A stretch of DNA of 34,083 nt from assembly GCA_011800805.1 (NCBI GenBank), contig MPNW01000550.1:75185-109267 (forward strand), written 5' to 3'. The translations under genes were made by a program, and so were the position numbers. Source of the DNA: Hirudo medicinalis. Taxonomy: Eukaryota; Annelida; Clitellata; Hirudinida; Hirudinidae. Shown here one piece after another: positions 1-10,890 of the stretch; the first letter of the stretch is position 1, and each line of letters starts with the position of its first letter. The notes below the pieces were generated by a model, which searched no databases, was not told the origin of the DNA, and worked only from the letters and a program-made list of their open reading frames with translations.

Positions 1-160
1 GTCAAGAATTCATTCATTTCGTTCGTTCATTCATTCCATCCATCCATCCATCCATCCATCCATCCATCCATCCACCATCCATCCACCCATCCATCATCCA
101 TCCATCCATCCATCCATCCATCCATCCATCCATCCATCCATCCATTCATTCATTATCGTC
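1..160. repeat. Tetranucleotide microsatellite (CATC/CATT)n
   Basis: From about base 14 the sequence is almost uninterrupted ATTC then ATCC tetranucleotide repeat, with a few slips (CCACC, CATCATCC). It continues beyond the left edge in character. No coding content. Confidence 0.9.
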
Positions 161-284
161 ATCATTTTTCCATCCCGCCTTCAATATTTTCCATGATGGA
201 GGAGTATTTTGTTGTATTTCCTGAAGTGCTTAGAAAACTTTCCTCTCATGTATGAGATCATCAACATAGTCTCCTCTTCATCAC

Positions 285-425
285 TGCCTTCATTAGCATC
301 ATCATCACCATCACCTCCACCATCATCATCAACAACAACAACCACAACAACAACATCATCATCATCATCTTCGCCATAATCACAACCATCATCATCATCA
401 TCTCCTTCTTCGTCGTCATCATTTC
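285..425. repeat. Trinucleotide microsatellite (CAT/CAA)n
   Basis: CATCAT and CAACAA trinucleotide runs, interrupted, with a related CGTCAT run at about 728-775. They produce a methionine- and valine-rich reading frame on the minus strand that is not a gene. Confidence 0.85.
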
Positions 426-2460
426 ACTCGGTCCACTTATTGCGAGCTGCATTCTGAGGAGTTGCAAAGCAAACTTGATGGTAGTAATAAAGAGGAAGAA
501 TCTCATTTGGACGATTTTAAAACTCAAGACGGATGGAAATAAACGTCCCGCGTCTGGAATGGAAGGGAAAATAAAAATAAGGGAAAGTGACCTCTGCCGC
601 TGATTCATGAGAGTAGAAATGAAATCCGAAAGTTCAAACATGCTTTTCTAAGGATTGTCAGCCATTTTATTTCCCTTTCTCTGTCTTGTTCAAATGCTAT
701 CGCATTCGTCGGCATATTAGTTATGGGTGTCATCGTCATCGTCATCATCGCCGTCTTCGTCATCGTAATCGTTGTCACCAGCCATTGTATCAGCTATTCT
801 ACTGCTGTCGTCATCATCTTTCTCACGAGGAGCGTGTCCTTTAGGCCCGGGACATATTAATTATATTCAATTTGCATTTTTAATCAATCAAATTTTTTAT
901 GCTTCAATTTATGCATGTCTTTCGGTGCAAACATTCGACGGTCGAAGATCAACATTAACATCAATTCAAGGAAATTAGCTTGACTTAGACAAATAATTTA
1001 TTCGATTACAAAGAAAAGTAACAGTAGTAAAATAATGTAATTTAAATAATAATTTATGGATCGATCTGTTTTATCAACTCGGCAAAAGTGAATCTTTCTG
1101 AAAGTTGGCTATGCTGCGAAGTAATGTCGAAAATGACGTTCGTCGCTGAGAAGATTGTTTACTTTCTCGTTCCGCAGGACGGAATCGTCAAAATCTCGGA
1201 TTGAGGATTATTTCTCAAGTAACCGAGATTATTGCAACTCCTCCCCGTCTTTGCACATCTTTTTATTTCAATTTAAAAGCGTTCAGTTTATTTTTTTAAC
1301 AAATTAATCTTCGCACAATTAGCGACTCGGACTCGTTAGTCGTGAAATTTTTCTAGCAAGCCTCTAGTTGAGGCTTTCTGTTAACCTGGATTATTTTTAA
1401 GCTGCTGAGATTGTAGCAGTTTTTCATCGACAAAGATGGTTATGCTTGTTGCTAAAATTCTTAAGATGTGATTTCATTTTTCGTTGAGATAAAGTAATTA
1501 AGAAAGCCGTCTCTACTTCCATGGACATTGTTTCGAGCTTTTACCGAGTCTGGATACCTTCCTCGGCTTTTAATTTATTTGAAAATTTTTCTGGAAGAGT
1601 CTACCATTTAGAACTTGGGTGATTAGAAAGTCTGGAGATATAAAAAAGTGAATATCGCATCTGAGCAGCGGCAAACGGTTTTCTAGAAGGATTTGTTTTT
1701 CGTTTCCAGAATAAAAATTGACGAATCAATTTTTCTTTCGAGATATTTTCTTTGTGTAGTAATCGCTCCAGAAATAGATATCAGATAACGGTCCATTTTC
1801 TCCCACGCTCTTTTCACTGCATTTCCAACGGAACGCCATGAAAAATTCAAACCGGCTCTAAATGAACGCTGTAAGAAGTCATTATTTTTCTGCTGTTTTC
1901 TCCATCAAAAGATTTCTCTTCCTCGTCGAAATTCGTTGGCACTTTTCATTCGTTCTTTGTTTCTGTGGAGTTCACTTTTATTCACCTGAGAAAGAATATC
2001 GTTCTAAACAAAGAGGCAGGAAGGCGATGTCCGGTAATATCTCTCTCAGCGAACTCCAGGAATTTGATTACCAATCTGTGTGATCATTGGCCGCCATTTT
2101 AAGAGGCGAACATTTCGCGGTAGTGCGTTACTTTTGGCAAGAGGTCGAGATGTGAGTAGTAGTCGCGTAAATATTCATATTTTATATATTTATGATTATA
2201 TTCCAATATCTTTACGTGGTTCATTAGAGACATAAATGCCTTGAAAGGTTATTTAAGTTCAACGCTCGAACATAATTACCGCGTTGCACAATAGAATTCA
2301 CGGAAAGGAGTGTTTGAGCTCGGAAAGAGCAGACGACATCTGCCCGAGTGTTGTCTGTTGTGCCAACTCATTGTGCTCGGATTTGAGTTCCGTGGTCTCG
2401 CGTATCCAATCACGGGCCAGGATCTCCGAAGAAAGCCACGATTCGAGTCGTCATCATAAC
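426..2460. other. Intergenic stretch without a recognisable gene
   Basis: Both strands show only short open frames (under about 75 codons) with no family resemblance and no convincing splice pattern. Composition is A/T-rich with dispersed homopolymer runs. No RNA gene or mobile element is recognised, apart from the small (CGTCAT)n run near 730-775. Confidence 0.5.
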
Positions 2461-2489
2461 CACCAGCCTGTTTGATCACCTTGACCGCC

Positions 2490-2600
2490 TTCCACATCGT
2501 CATCGTCATCATCATCAGACTCATCATCGTCGTATTCGTCATCAGCATCATCACATTCATCCGAAACGCCATCATCATCGTCATCATCACGACGATCATC
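2490..2600. repeat. Trinucleotide microsatellite (CAT/CGT)n
   Basis: Imperfect CATCATCGT array. In other frames it reads as poly-Asp or poly-Met, which explains the artefactual minus-strand open frames here. Confidence 0.85.
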
Positions 2601-2698
2601 AATCACCAGCTTGCGATTCGTTTCATTCATTTTCATGCTCAGCGTCCATGCAGTGCGCTCGAAAAACATATTTATACACTTTTATTGCTTTCCTCTGA

Positions 2699-2850
2699 AA
2701 TAATAATAATAATAATTATTATTATATTAATAAAAATAATATAATAATAATTATATTAATAAAAATAATATAATAATAATTATATTAATAAAAATAATAT
2801 AATAATAATGTAATAATAATATAATAATAATGTAATAATAGTATAATAAT
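2699..2850. repeat. A/T-only minisatellite, unit about 30 bp
   Basis: A (AAT)n tract passes into about three near-identical copies of an A/T-only unit that begins ATTATATTAATAAAAATAAT, then decays into AATAATGTAATAAT repeats. Only A and T occur in the core copies. Confidence 0.85.
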
Positions 2851-3003
2851 AACAATACAAAGGTTGGACATTTGTGTTAAATAACCTTTTATCAATCATT
2901 TCAGTCTTCAAATATAGATTGAAATGATTGATCTTCAAATATAAATTCGGTCTTCAAATATAAATATTAAATCTTCAGTGAATATTTCGAATAAGTTTCC
3001 AAA

Positions 3004-3360
3004 GGGTCAAATATGCCGAGACCAAGAAGTGCGAAAGAGGCCAATTGTGAATTAATTCTGAATTAAAATTGCGGCCGAACTTCTCGGTTTTCATTTGTGA
3101 GAGTTGTTTGAAAGAAAATGAGGATTGCCCGAAGGAATTTTCAGAAGAAAATGCAAAAGTTTCAAAAGAAGAATTCAAAAACTTGACTGAGGATGTCAAA
3201 GAACTGAAAATGATTATCAGGACAACTGATAAATTGGTTGAAACAATCGAGGACCAGGGAAGCAAATGAGGAACTTCAGGAAAATCTGAGGAAGTAAACG
3301 AAGTTTCAATCCAAAAGCTGGATGAAAACAAATTGGAAACTAAATGTTTTATCATGCAGA
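3004..3360 (+). pseudogene. Possible decayed fragment of a coiled-coil-coding sequence, perhaps a retroelement ORF1
   Basis: The 3069-3269 frame reads FSVFICESCLKENEDCPKEF, then SEENAKVSKEEFKNL and VKELKMIIRTTDKLVETIED. It is Lys/Glu-rich with heptad-like spacing and one CxxC pair. After the TGA at 3267-3269 the same frame stays open to a TAA near 3367 (SEEVNEVSIQKLDENKLETK). Upstream, ATG at 3013 opens another frame (MPRPRSAKEANCELIL) that stops quickly. The run of coding-like composition across a stop and a frame change suggests a broken copy of a real protein. CESC followed by a coiled coil recalls ORF1 proteins of some non-LTR retrotransposons, but I cannot identify it. Confidence 0.3.
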
Positions 3361-3793
3361 CTTATTAAACCACTGTAAATTAATATTATGTTTAATTACG
3401 TCTGTTTACAAATAAAGTAGGCACCTCATCACGGATGTTGGAAAGGTGCAGGGCTCAGTGACAGAAACAAGAAGAAAGATAGAAATAAACGATGAAAGAC
3501 AGAGGAGATAGAATAACATCATAATTTACAGTTTGAAAGAAGTTACCAACTCCAAGTCTAAGGGGCCTTCAATGTCCTTACTTACGGATGAAGAGCAGTC
3601 GAATGGAATCATCAAAACTAGTTTTTGTTGTTGTTTGAGTGGTTTTCGATTTTGATTTATGACGAATTGTGCAACTGCAGTTTCAGTTGTTTAGTTAAGT
3701 TCATTTCAATTTCATAGTCCCGAACTTCAAATATTTTTGGATGTGGTTCTTTTTTCGGACTGATTGCTTTATTTCAGGCTGCTTTTGGTCGGG

Positions 3794-3827
<34 letters not shown>

Positions 3828-3848
3828 TAATAATAATAATACAACAAT
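3794..3848. repeat. (AAT)n microsatellite
   Basis: About 55 bases of nearly perfect AAT repeat with AAC interruptions; antisense it reads poly-Tyr. Confidence 0.9.
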
Positions 3849-3849
3849 A

Positions 3850-4930
3850 ACAGCGGTAATTCAAGTGCAGCGCTAATCAGTAACGTTAGTAATTGCGTTA
3901 TTGAAAGAAACCGCATCATTAATAATAACAATATCATATTAAGTATTATTGTAATTTTAATAAAAGCAATGATTACAAAATAATTTAATACTAGTAATGT
4001 TCACGATGACATTTAAAATTCCGGTGGAAGCGAATCTATAAGACGCATTATCATCGGCATCACGAAGACAAATATGACTTCCATGTTGTTTACATTCGAG
4101 TCATCCATCGCTGTCCACAGTGACGTTCAATCTCGGAAGACTTTTTTGTCCTATTTTATTCTGCGCAGTAGATGAGATGGAAATTACTTTTTTTTTCTTA
4201 CCGCTCCACGCATTGAAACGACCGACTGCCCGGCAGAATGTCGTCTTGTGTTTATCTTTGAAACGCATTTCTATTCTTTTTTATATTTTCTATTTCTATT
4301 CGATCATCGACCTTAGCTATTGTAATTAAAGTTTAAATAGCCCAGTAAATCTACATAATACCAGTCGAACAACCTATATTCTCTTGCATTAGCAGACGAA
4401 TTACAACCGACATTTATATAGCGCCTATTCTTGAGTCTAAAGACCAAACAACATCAGGATAACGTAGTATGCTCTTAAGCACCCCATTAGCGTTGTTAAT
4501 TCAATCCAATCTAACCACCCATACAAGAAATACATCTTCTATTTAAAGGAGTTTTCTTAACAAACGAAGCATTTTCTTGAGGGGACATCTTTAATTATTC
4601 AGAACAGCAGACCTGTGCCGCGATGAGCCAATCATTCATTGGGTTTTCTCCGAGGTTTTCGAGAGAAGATGGAAGATGCAGGCAATTGCGTTATGGCGGT
4701 GGATTGATACAAAAATATGAACGGGATGATCTAGAGCCGGTCATGTCGAGGTTGGTACTAGAAATATTTGAAGGACGGAACGAGCGAAGAGGAAAGTCAG
4801 CGCGTAATAATCCGCATTTATCTCTCCAAGCACAGGACCGGCAACTCCACTCGCGGACATCTTGCTTTCTTCAAATGGATGTTTCGGAGGAAACAAAACG
4901 TTGGACTTTTAATTTAATAAGTTCGAAATG
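3850..4930. other. Intergenic stretch, with a possible transposon-end fragment at 4409-4445
   Basis: No gene is recognised. CATTTATATAGCGCCTATTC followed by TGAGTCTAAAGACC resembles a short motif I associate with interspersed repeats in many aquatic invertebrate genomes, where an AGCGC box is usually followed by a complementary CTAAAGCGC segment; here the second half has decayed. The open frame at 4623-4931 (+, 102 codons) has no recognisable similarity or motif and overlaps the area expected for the WBP2 3' UTR. Confidence 0.3.
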
Positions 4931-5231
4931 AAGTTACTCAACACCGTCACGTTTGCCAACATTCAATCAATCTATTACAATTATTACAGCGTTGTTATCG
5001 AAGTAAGGTAAGCACGCAAAGTTTGTTGCAGCATTCGCACGAGAATGCAGCCTCTAACGAAAACATCGAATTGAAGTTCAAGTCGTCTCAGAAGGAATCG
5101 AATGACAACAATAAACGGTGACTCCAATTAGCGAAATTGTAATAAAATTACATTCAAATCTAGAATCGTTATTTTAAACTCGGGTCCTTGCCGACTTTGG
5201 GGACGAATTTCGTGGCGATCCGACGGTTTCA

Positions 5232-8071
5232 TCAATTCTCCTTCTTGTTGGTCTCGTTGTAAGGGGGTGGTCGGTTCTCCCCAGGTGGGGGAGGAGCCAT
5301 GTACAGATTCTGGGGTTGTGAAGGATCGTAGAATGCCTGTCCTCCATATCCAAACGCTTCTGCTTCCTTAGCAGCTGCACGGAAAATAAAAAGCATATTT
5401 TTTTGATATATAAATGAGCATTTTCGAAATAATAAATCATTGATTTTTAACTAATTATAAATTACGTTAATAATATACAAATATAAATGTGCTTGTTTTG
5501 ACTCTTACTCAAAGTCAGGATCACAAGAAATTTAAACAACGCAGCCGTTTGCGTGTAGCACGAAATAAATTTAGCCGAATTCGAATTTGAGAAATGACTG
5601 CAAAGATCATTGGTGGTGATTGTAATTATTCTAAGCACCTTCATTTTAAATATGGTTAAAAGCCTCATTTGTCCATCAAATTGTTAATTTTTCTTCACCG
5701 ATAAATTCAAAGTGCTTACCTGCAGCTGCACTTTGATTGGCATTGTACGCGGGTTGTCCGCTAGTCGTACCGTAAGGATTGTAGGGAGATCCTCCGTATG
5801 GATTTTGAACGGGAGCTCCGTACGGGGGCTGCCCGACCGGTGGACCGTAAGGGGGCTGCATGCCATAAGGAGGTAAGCCGCCCTGTCCATTGTAGGGAGG
5901 TTGGCCAGTCGGTCCGTTGTAGGGAGGTTGCCCACCCACAGCACCATTAGGAGGCTGAGGTCCAGGGCCTGTTGAGAATTAAGTACAAAAACGTCAGCTC
6001 GCAATGTTTTCCTCCTTTGCAAAGTTTCGGCATCATCACGTTTTGCCAACAAGGCAATGACTTGTTTAACCCTCAATTTTATCTGCTTTTGATGGAAGTT
6101 CAAACTTTCCTCGGGGTTAGGATCAGACAAACTCAGAACAACTGCCTCCTATGTCCCTTTATTTGATATATTTGACTAATTTGAATTATTCATCATCGTC
6201 ATCAACTTTTTTTTTACAACTTTTAACCTGTTTACAGGACAAAGAAAATTATTTGAACAAGAAATTATTAAGTATGACTACCACGTCTTAACCAAAAGTG
6301 AATTAAACAATTTTGTGGGACCATCTTAAATATTGGAAATTGAAATATTTATTGCGGAATCAAGTTTAAAATCTTAGTGGAACCATTTGCTTTTCTTGCA
6401 AATAAAAATTCTTGGACGATAATTTGCATTTGGCCGACCTGCCGAGCATCTCTTGCGTCCTCGTTGCTTTTATTCTCGCGAGCGGGAAAACGACCGCTCG
6501 ACCTATCGTGCGCAAACATTTTTACCTGCTCGATATGGAGGAGGTTGGAAAGGATGAGCCTCTGCGCCCGGAACGCCGGGGTTGACGAAAGGGTACGGAG
6601 CCAGGGTCGGATCGACGCCGGGGTACGGCGGAGGGACGTCGTACATAAAGACGGTGCCAGCTGAAGCAATTCAAAATGCAAGTATTTTAAAATAAATGTA
6701 ATCCTAACAAACTGTCACGATTTTAAAATAAATGTAATCCTAATAAACTGCCATTTACATTCCAACAAACCTGGTGGGGCATTTGGGAAAGTTTGAAAAG
6801 GTACGAATCCATAAACAGGTCCAGTGGGAGGGGCATAAGCAGGAGGAGGAGCCTGGTAGTAGGGAGCGGTCGGGGGTACGTACGGCGGCGGCTGAGGAGG
6901 GGCGTACCTGGACGCTGGAATCGTTGACGACGTTAATAATTATGCGAACAAATCGCCATCGTCAACTCTGAGCTAATATTATGTCTAATGACAATGATGA
7001 CAATTCAGGTGAATGGTGCATGATGTTGTTTAACAGTGAGTGAGCTTGGAGGAATGCGTTCACTTCAAAACGGTTCCTGGTACCAATGCATCACTGATAA
7101 ATGCTAAATAAATAATATTGATAAATGTTTTTGTGATTAAAATAATATCAATCATTTGACTCGTACCCAACTTTCCAGCCTGCAAAAGAGCCTTTCCAAA
7201 TTCTATGGCTCCTCCCTTGTTGAACCACATCTTAAACTTTGCCTCTCCTTGCCAGTTTCCTGCAGGAATTTAACAAATTCTTAGAATTATTTTTGGAAAT
7301 TCAACACAAAAACAATGCAAACAAATTAATTTTGTTTACTAAATAATCTTGCAAAAATTCAAGCAGCGACTTGATAAAACGACAGCAATCTAACAATTGT
7401 GAGTGGTAACAAGGCATTATATGTGGTCCACTAATTCTTTACAAATGGATTCTGCTTCATTACATCTTAAGGAGTGAGCAAAGAACATTTTCTTGTAAAT
7501 GTATTTGACATTATAAATACCTCCTTGCTCAGCCTTCAATTTTCCAGTTATGTAGTTGGCACCAAAGACGGGCTGCTCCAACTCGAGACCCTTGAGCGTG
7601 TGAAATGGCATGCTCAGTGAAAGTAACTTGTCTTTGACGTCTTTGTTCACGAACACCACCTGAAAATAAGTAAATCATGAATTAATAAGTGATTACTTAA
7701 TCTAGTCTGAAAGTCAAGCTATTGTCAAGCGACATTACTCTGTGAGTTGTGAGGTAAATCTTTCCTGTTTTTTTCCCTTTGAAATGGTGATCATCGACTT
7801 TGTCAAAGCCCATCTCAACTCCATCATAGAAAATGAGTATTCTGAAAAAATAGTTTAAGTCATTGCTGTACTTGATGCGTACCTTTAATGTACAACAGAC
7901 TTTTTCTTTTTGACTATCTACTTTTGACAACAATCTATTTGTGTTTTAATGAAAAAAAAGTGCAACCAAGCAGCTAGAAAAGATTTTAGTGAATAGCTAC
8001 TTAATAATTCACCTTTCCGTATTAAAAAGAACAACCCCATCCTTTCCGGCGTGGGATGTATTCAGAGACAT
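5232..8071 (-). CDS. WBP2: WBP2 (WW domain-binding protein 2) homologue, complete, 8 exons
   Basis: Exons, 5' to 3': 8013-8071, 7739-7841, 7521-7659, 7167-7259, 6771-6914, 6526-6660, 5720-5968, 5232-5374. They join in phase to 1065 bases (354 residues plus TGA). The start ATG at 8069-8071 has A at -3 and opens MSLNTSHAGKDGVVLFNTER, aligning with the family N-terminus. Exons 1-4 encode the GRAM domain (about residues 1-125), with hallmarks KIYLTTHR, EQPVFGANYITG and GGAIEFG. Exons 5-8 encode a Pro/Tyr-rich tail with PPPY at about residues 140, 190, 220 and 343, plus a run of QPPYN/QPPYG units in exon 7. The end (AAKEAEAFGYGGQAFYDP) matches the conserved WBP2 C-terminus. In known relatives the PPxY motifs bind WW-domain proteins such as YAP and NEDD4-type ligases, and the protein acts as a cytoplasmic/nuclear coactivator adaptor. 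No canonical AATAAA is seen close downstream; ATTAAA occurs at 4908-4918. Confidence 0.95.
6684..6755. repeat. 36-bp direct duplication in WBP2 intron 5
   Basis: Two copies (starting at 6684 and 6720) of a unit beginning ATTTTAAAATAAATGTAATC, differing at a few positions, lie between the donor of exon 5 and the acceptor of exon 6. Confidence 0.85.
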
Positions 8072-9780
8072 TTTCAACGCGACGAAATATCAGATGATCG
8101 GAACGTATTACCAAAACATTACAATCCCTGTGATCTTGGACCTTATCAACAAGCGCACAATTGCACCGAAAATTATGTTAAATAAAATATTTGTAAAATG
8201 TTAATAACTAATGGAGAAACTTAAATAAAACTAATTATCTTACTCATTTCATAAGTCTATAAAAGGATCCAAACGAGAAACAATGACGGACGATGCATAA
8301 TTTTTCTTAAAAAAATTCGTTTTATGAACAAAACTTGTGTTTGTATGTGTATTATTAAAGTCTGCCGAATACAAGATTATTTGGACGGAGCAGGTCTACC
8401 TGTATCATTATCTTGCATATTAGTAGTTGAGCAATGTAATTTTAAAACTTCAATATTCCAACTGAAGAGGGTTCAAACTGTTATCCAGGTTTTTACTCGA
8501 CCCTGGCCATTAAAATCTTATTTAAGTAAATCGGCATGTGCCAATTCTGGCCACTTTATTTTTTATTACTCTAATTGTAGTACCCATTAAACTTTGGGAT
8601 AATTTTGGTTGTAACAAAATAATAAAAAAACCAGGAATTGCATGGTGTTTTCTCTCTTCGTACATCTCAATTCATTGGAAAAGCATGACTTTGTTCATCT
8701 TAATTAATCAATCTCATAATCTAATAAAATTTGAGATATTTTCCTAGAATTTCTTTCTAATATAAAAATGGATGATGGTGTGAATCAAGGCCATCATTTT
8801 CACATGCTTTAAAACTAGTTTCACTTCACATTGAAGTTAAAATTAAGTATCAATTAAATTTATTTAATTTTATATTCTTCAGACAAGTTCTTCAGAAACC
8901 CGTACAGATTGAGACCTCATGCTTATGAATGAACCTGATCAATAAAATTTTATGTAATCATAATTTAATTCCCTCTCCATCCTCTACTTAGTGAGTTAAC
9001 TGCAGATCGTAATTTGCTTTTTACAGCTTTATGCCTCTTCACATTGAAATTAGTAAGCCCCATTCCAAACTTTCGTTGAGTAATAAAGTGCTTCATCTTC
9101 TGAGAGATTATTAATTCTTCCATCATCCAGTCATGCATTCCTTAATAGTTTCCTTTCCCAAGCTCGACCATCAATCATTGGACCTTCGCTCCATCCAGCC
9201 CACTTTAATGGCTCCCAAAGGACTACCTTTTCCATTTGTATGCCCTATTCTGGCCACTATTTATTAAGAGATGAAGATTATTTACTGTGAGAAGGTCGCC
9301 ATTTAAGTCGAATGTCGATGTTTGCACCATACAAAAACAAACTACTTATTTAGTTTATTTAAAACTATTTATTTTGTCCAGGGCTTATTTGTGTCGGTCA
9401 TATCTGGCAAAATAAAAATGCTCTTAAATTTTTCATATCGTGAAATGCAACCTCATTACGTAAACATTACAAGTCGTCTGCCGCCCGCCCGACATTTCCA
9501 AGTTTGTTTATCTGGCTTTATTATTTATTTATTAGTGATAAGTTCAATATTCTCCGAGGGTACGATAGCGGCTTATTTAAGTTGGCTCGCTGATTCGCAA
9601 ACTTGCGAAATCATCTTTGAAGCTGAAGTGATTAGTCTCGTGTGTTTCTTCACAATTTTACTTCTCACCGTGATAAATTGGAATTTATTCATTTAGATCA
9701 CGAGGGAAAGAAAAAGGAAGGGAGACGAACGATCGCACCACATCGTGGATAAGTTACGAGTAGTCATAAGTTACAAGTAG
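8072..9780. other. Spacer between WBP2 and BAZ2, presumed WBP2 promoter region
   Basis: The sequence is A/T-rich with no recognisable coding exon on either strand. The longest open frame (9322-9696, +, 124 codons) has hydrophobic stretches but no family resemblance or coding composition. The minus-strand leader and promoter of WBP2 should begin here, just above 8071, but I see no clear TATA or initiator. Near 9750-9785 there is a 17-base direct duplication (AAGTTACGAGTAGTCAT / AAGTTACAAGTAGTCAG). Confidence 0.4.
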
Positions 9781-9785
9781 TCAGA

Positions 9786-9924
9786 TTTATTTATTAAAAC
9801 AACTCAGGGACAACCAACAGCAATTTAGAATGTACAGTGAAATATGTTACAATAAGAGTCGACTACAAATAACACAAACTCTCTTAAAACATGCCTACAA
9901 AAGTGGAATGTCACAATATTTATT
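9786..9924 (-). terminator. Candidate polyadenylation signals of BAZ2
   Basis: On the minus strand AATAAA occurs at 9919-9924, and overlapping copies (AATAAATAAA) at 9786-9795, about 270 and 400 bases past the BAZ2 stop. Either would give a short 3' UTR. The assignment rests on motif and distance only. Confidence 0.45.
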
Positions 9925-10194
9925 CAGTGTTTTTCAAAAAAAAAAAAACCAACTCATTTGCTACAAAATGAAAAACAATGCGATCCGTCGGAAACTCACG
10001 ATCGCTCGTCGGAGAACCTCGCAACCCAGAAAGAGATGATTTTCGGATATATTCAAAAAAATAATTTAAAACGTGTCGAGTGTCGACCAACTCTGCCTCT
10101 GTAATACTGCACGACGTGACTGGTGGGCGGTCGACGGTCGGCTCTCGAAGCACGGTCCATAAAAATCTTAGATGTTGCTTCATAACTACAGCCA

Positions 10195-10890
10195 TCAAAA
10201 GTTTGACTCGTGGAATTTTGCCACTCCGTCGTCTCGAGAGGACTGCTCGTCGACGAGTTCGCTCCACCTCCTCTCGAAGAAGTCCTGCATGGAGTGTCCT
10301 GCCCGTCCGACCGTGGAGTCGTCCTCGTTGAACATTTCGCAGTTGTTGAAGACCAGCCTCGCGTCGCAGGCGAATTCCTCTCGGGTTTTGTAGCTTTGGT
10401 TGTCAAAATTAAATGATTCCTTGATCGATTGAATGAATGAATGGAATCGTCTTTTTTTTTTTACGAAGGAGGGAAATGTGAAAAATTTTAAAGAAAATGA
10501 AGAAGAAGAAAAAAAAGATGATGATGACATAAGATAATCAGATTTGAAAATTTGAGTCAGAAACGAACTTTCTACGAACTACCAACAAATCTCTAAATCT
10601 TCCTTGCATGTTGTGAATGGATCAAAATTCACGATAAACATTTGTTTGAATGCGTACGTACGTATGTACGTACATGTAAACGCATACAAATACGTACATA
10701 AATCTACGTAAAGATAATCAATCAAGAATGCACAAGATGGACGTACTAGCTGATTTTGAGTCTTTTAGAGATGGTTTGGAAGTCGACGGGACACCTGATG
10801 ATCTTGCGATAAGTGGGGAACTGCTTCGAACTCACTGGGGTGAGGAAAGGCCAGGCATCCTGGTGCTTCTTCATTTCTGATAGAATCGTG
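10195..10890 (-). other. C-terminal bromodomain of the BAZ2 protein (exons 36-37)
   Basis: Exons 10747-10890 and 10195-10393, the latter ending in TGA at 10195-10197. They read ILSEMKKHQDAWPFLTPVSS, then YRKIIRCPVDFQTISKRL, joined to EEFACDARLVFNNCEMFNED and GRAGHSMQDFFERRWSEL. The WPF shelf of the ZA loop and the acetyl-lysine-binding Asn (in MFNEDD) are both present, so the pocket looks functional. The match to BAZ2B (AWPFLLPV, LVFDNCETFNEDDSDIGRAG) is strong. The donor TA|GTACGT and the weak acceptor CAAAG|C at 10393 are the only pair found that keeps frame. The BC loop region is one residue shorter than in human. A 16-residue tail follows. Confidence 0.94.

Noticed and set aside
261..641. 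126-codon minus-strand frame with Met/Leu/Val runs
   Set aside because: Its sequence comes from the CAT/CAA microsatellite; the apparent membrane-like composition is a repeat artefact.
9322..9696. 124-codon plus-strand frame with hydrophobic stretches
   Set aside because: No family resemblance, A/T-driven composition, no splice context, and placed in the spacer between two minus-strand genes.
10053..10406. Overlapping Arg/Ser-rich frames around the bromodomain exon
   Set aside because: Shadows of BAZ2 exon 37 in other frames. The frame reading FNNCEMFNEDDSTVGRAG is the conserved one.
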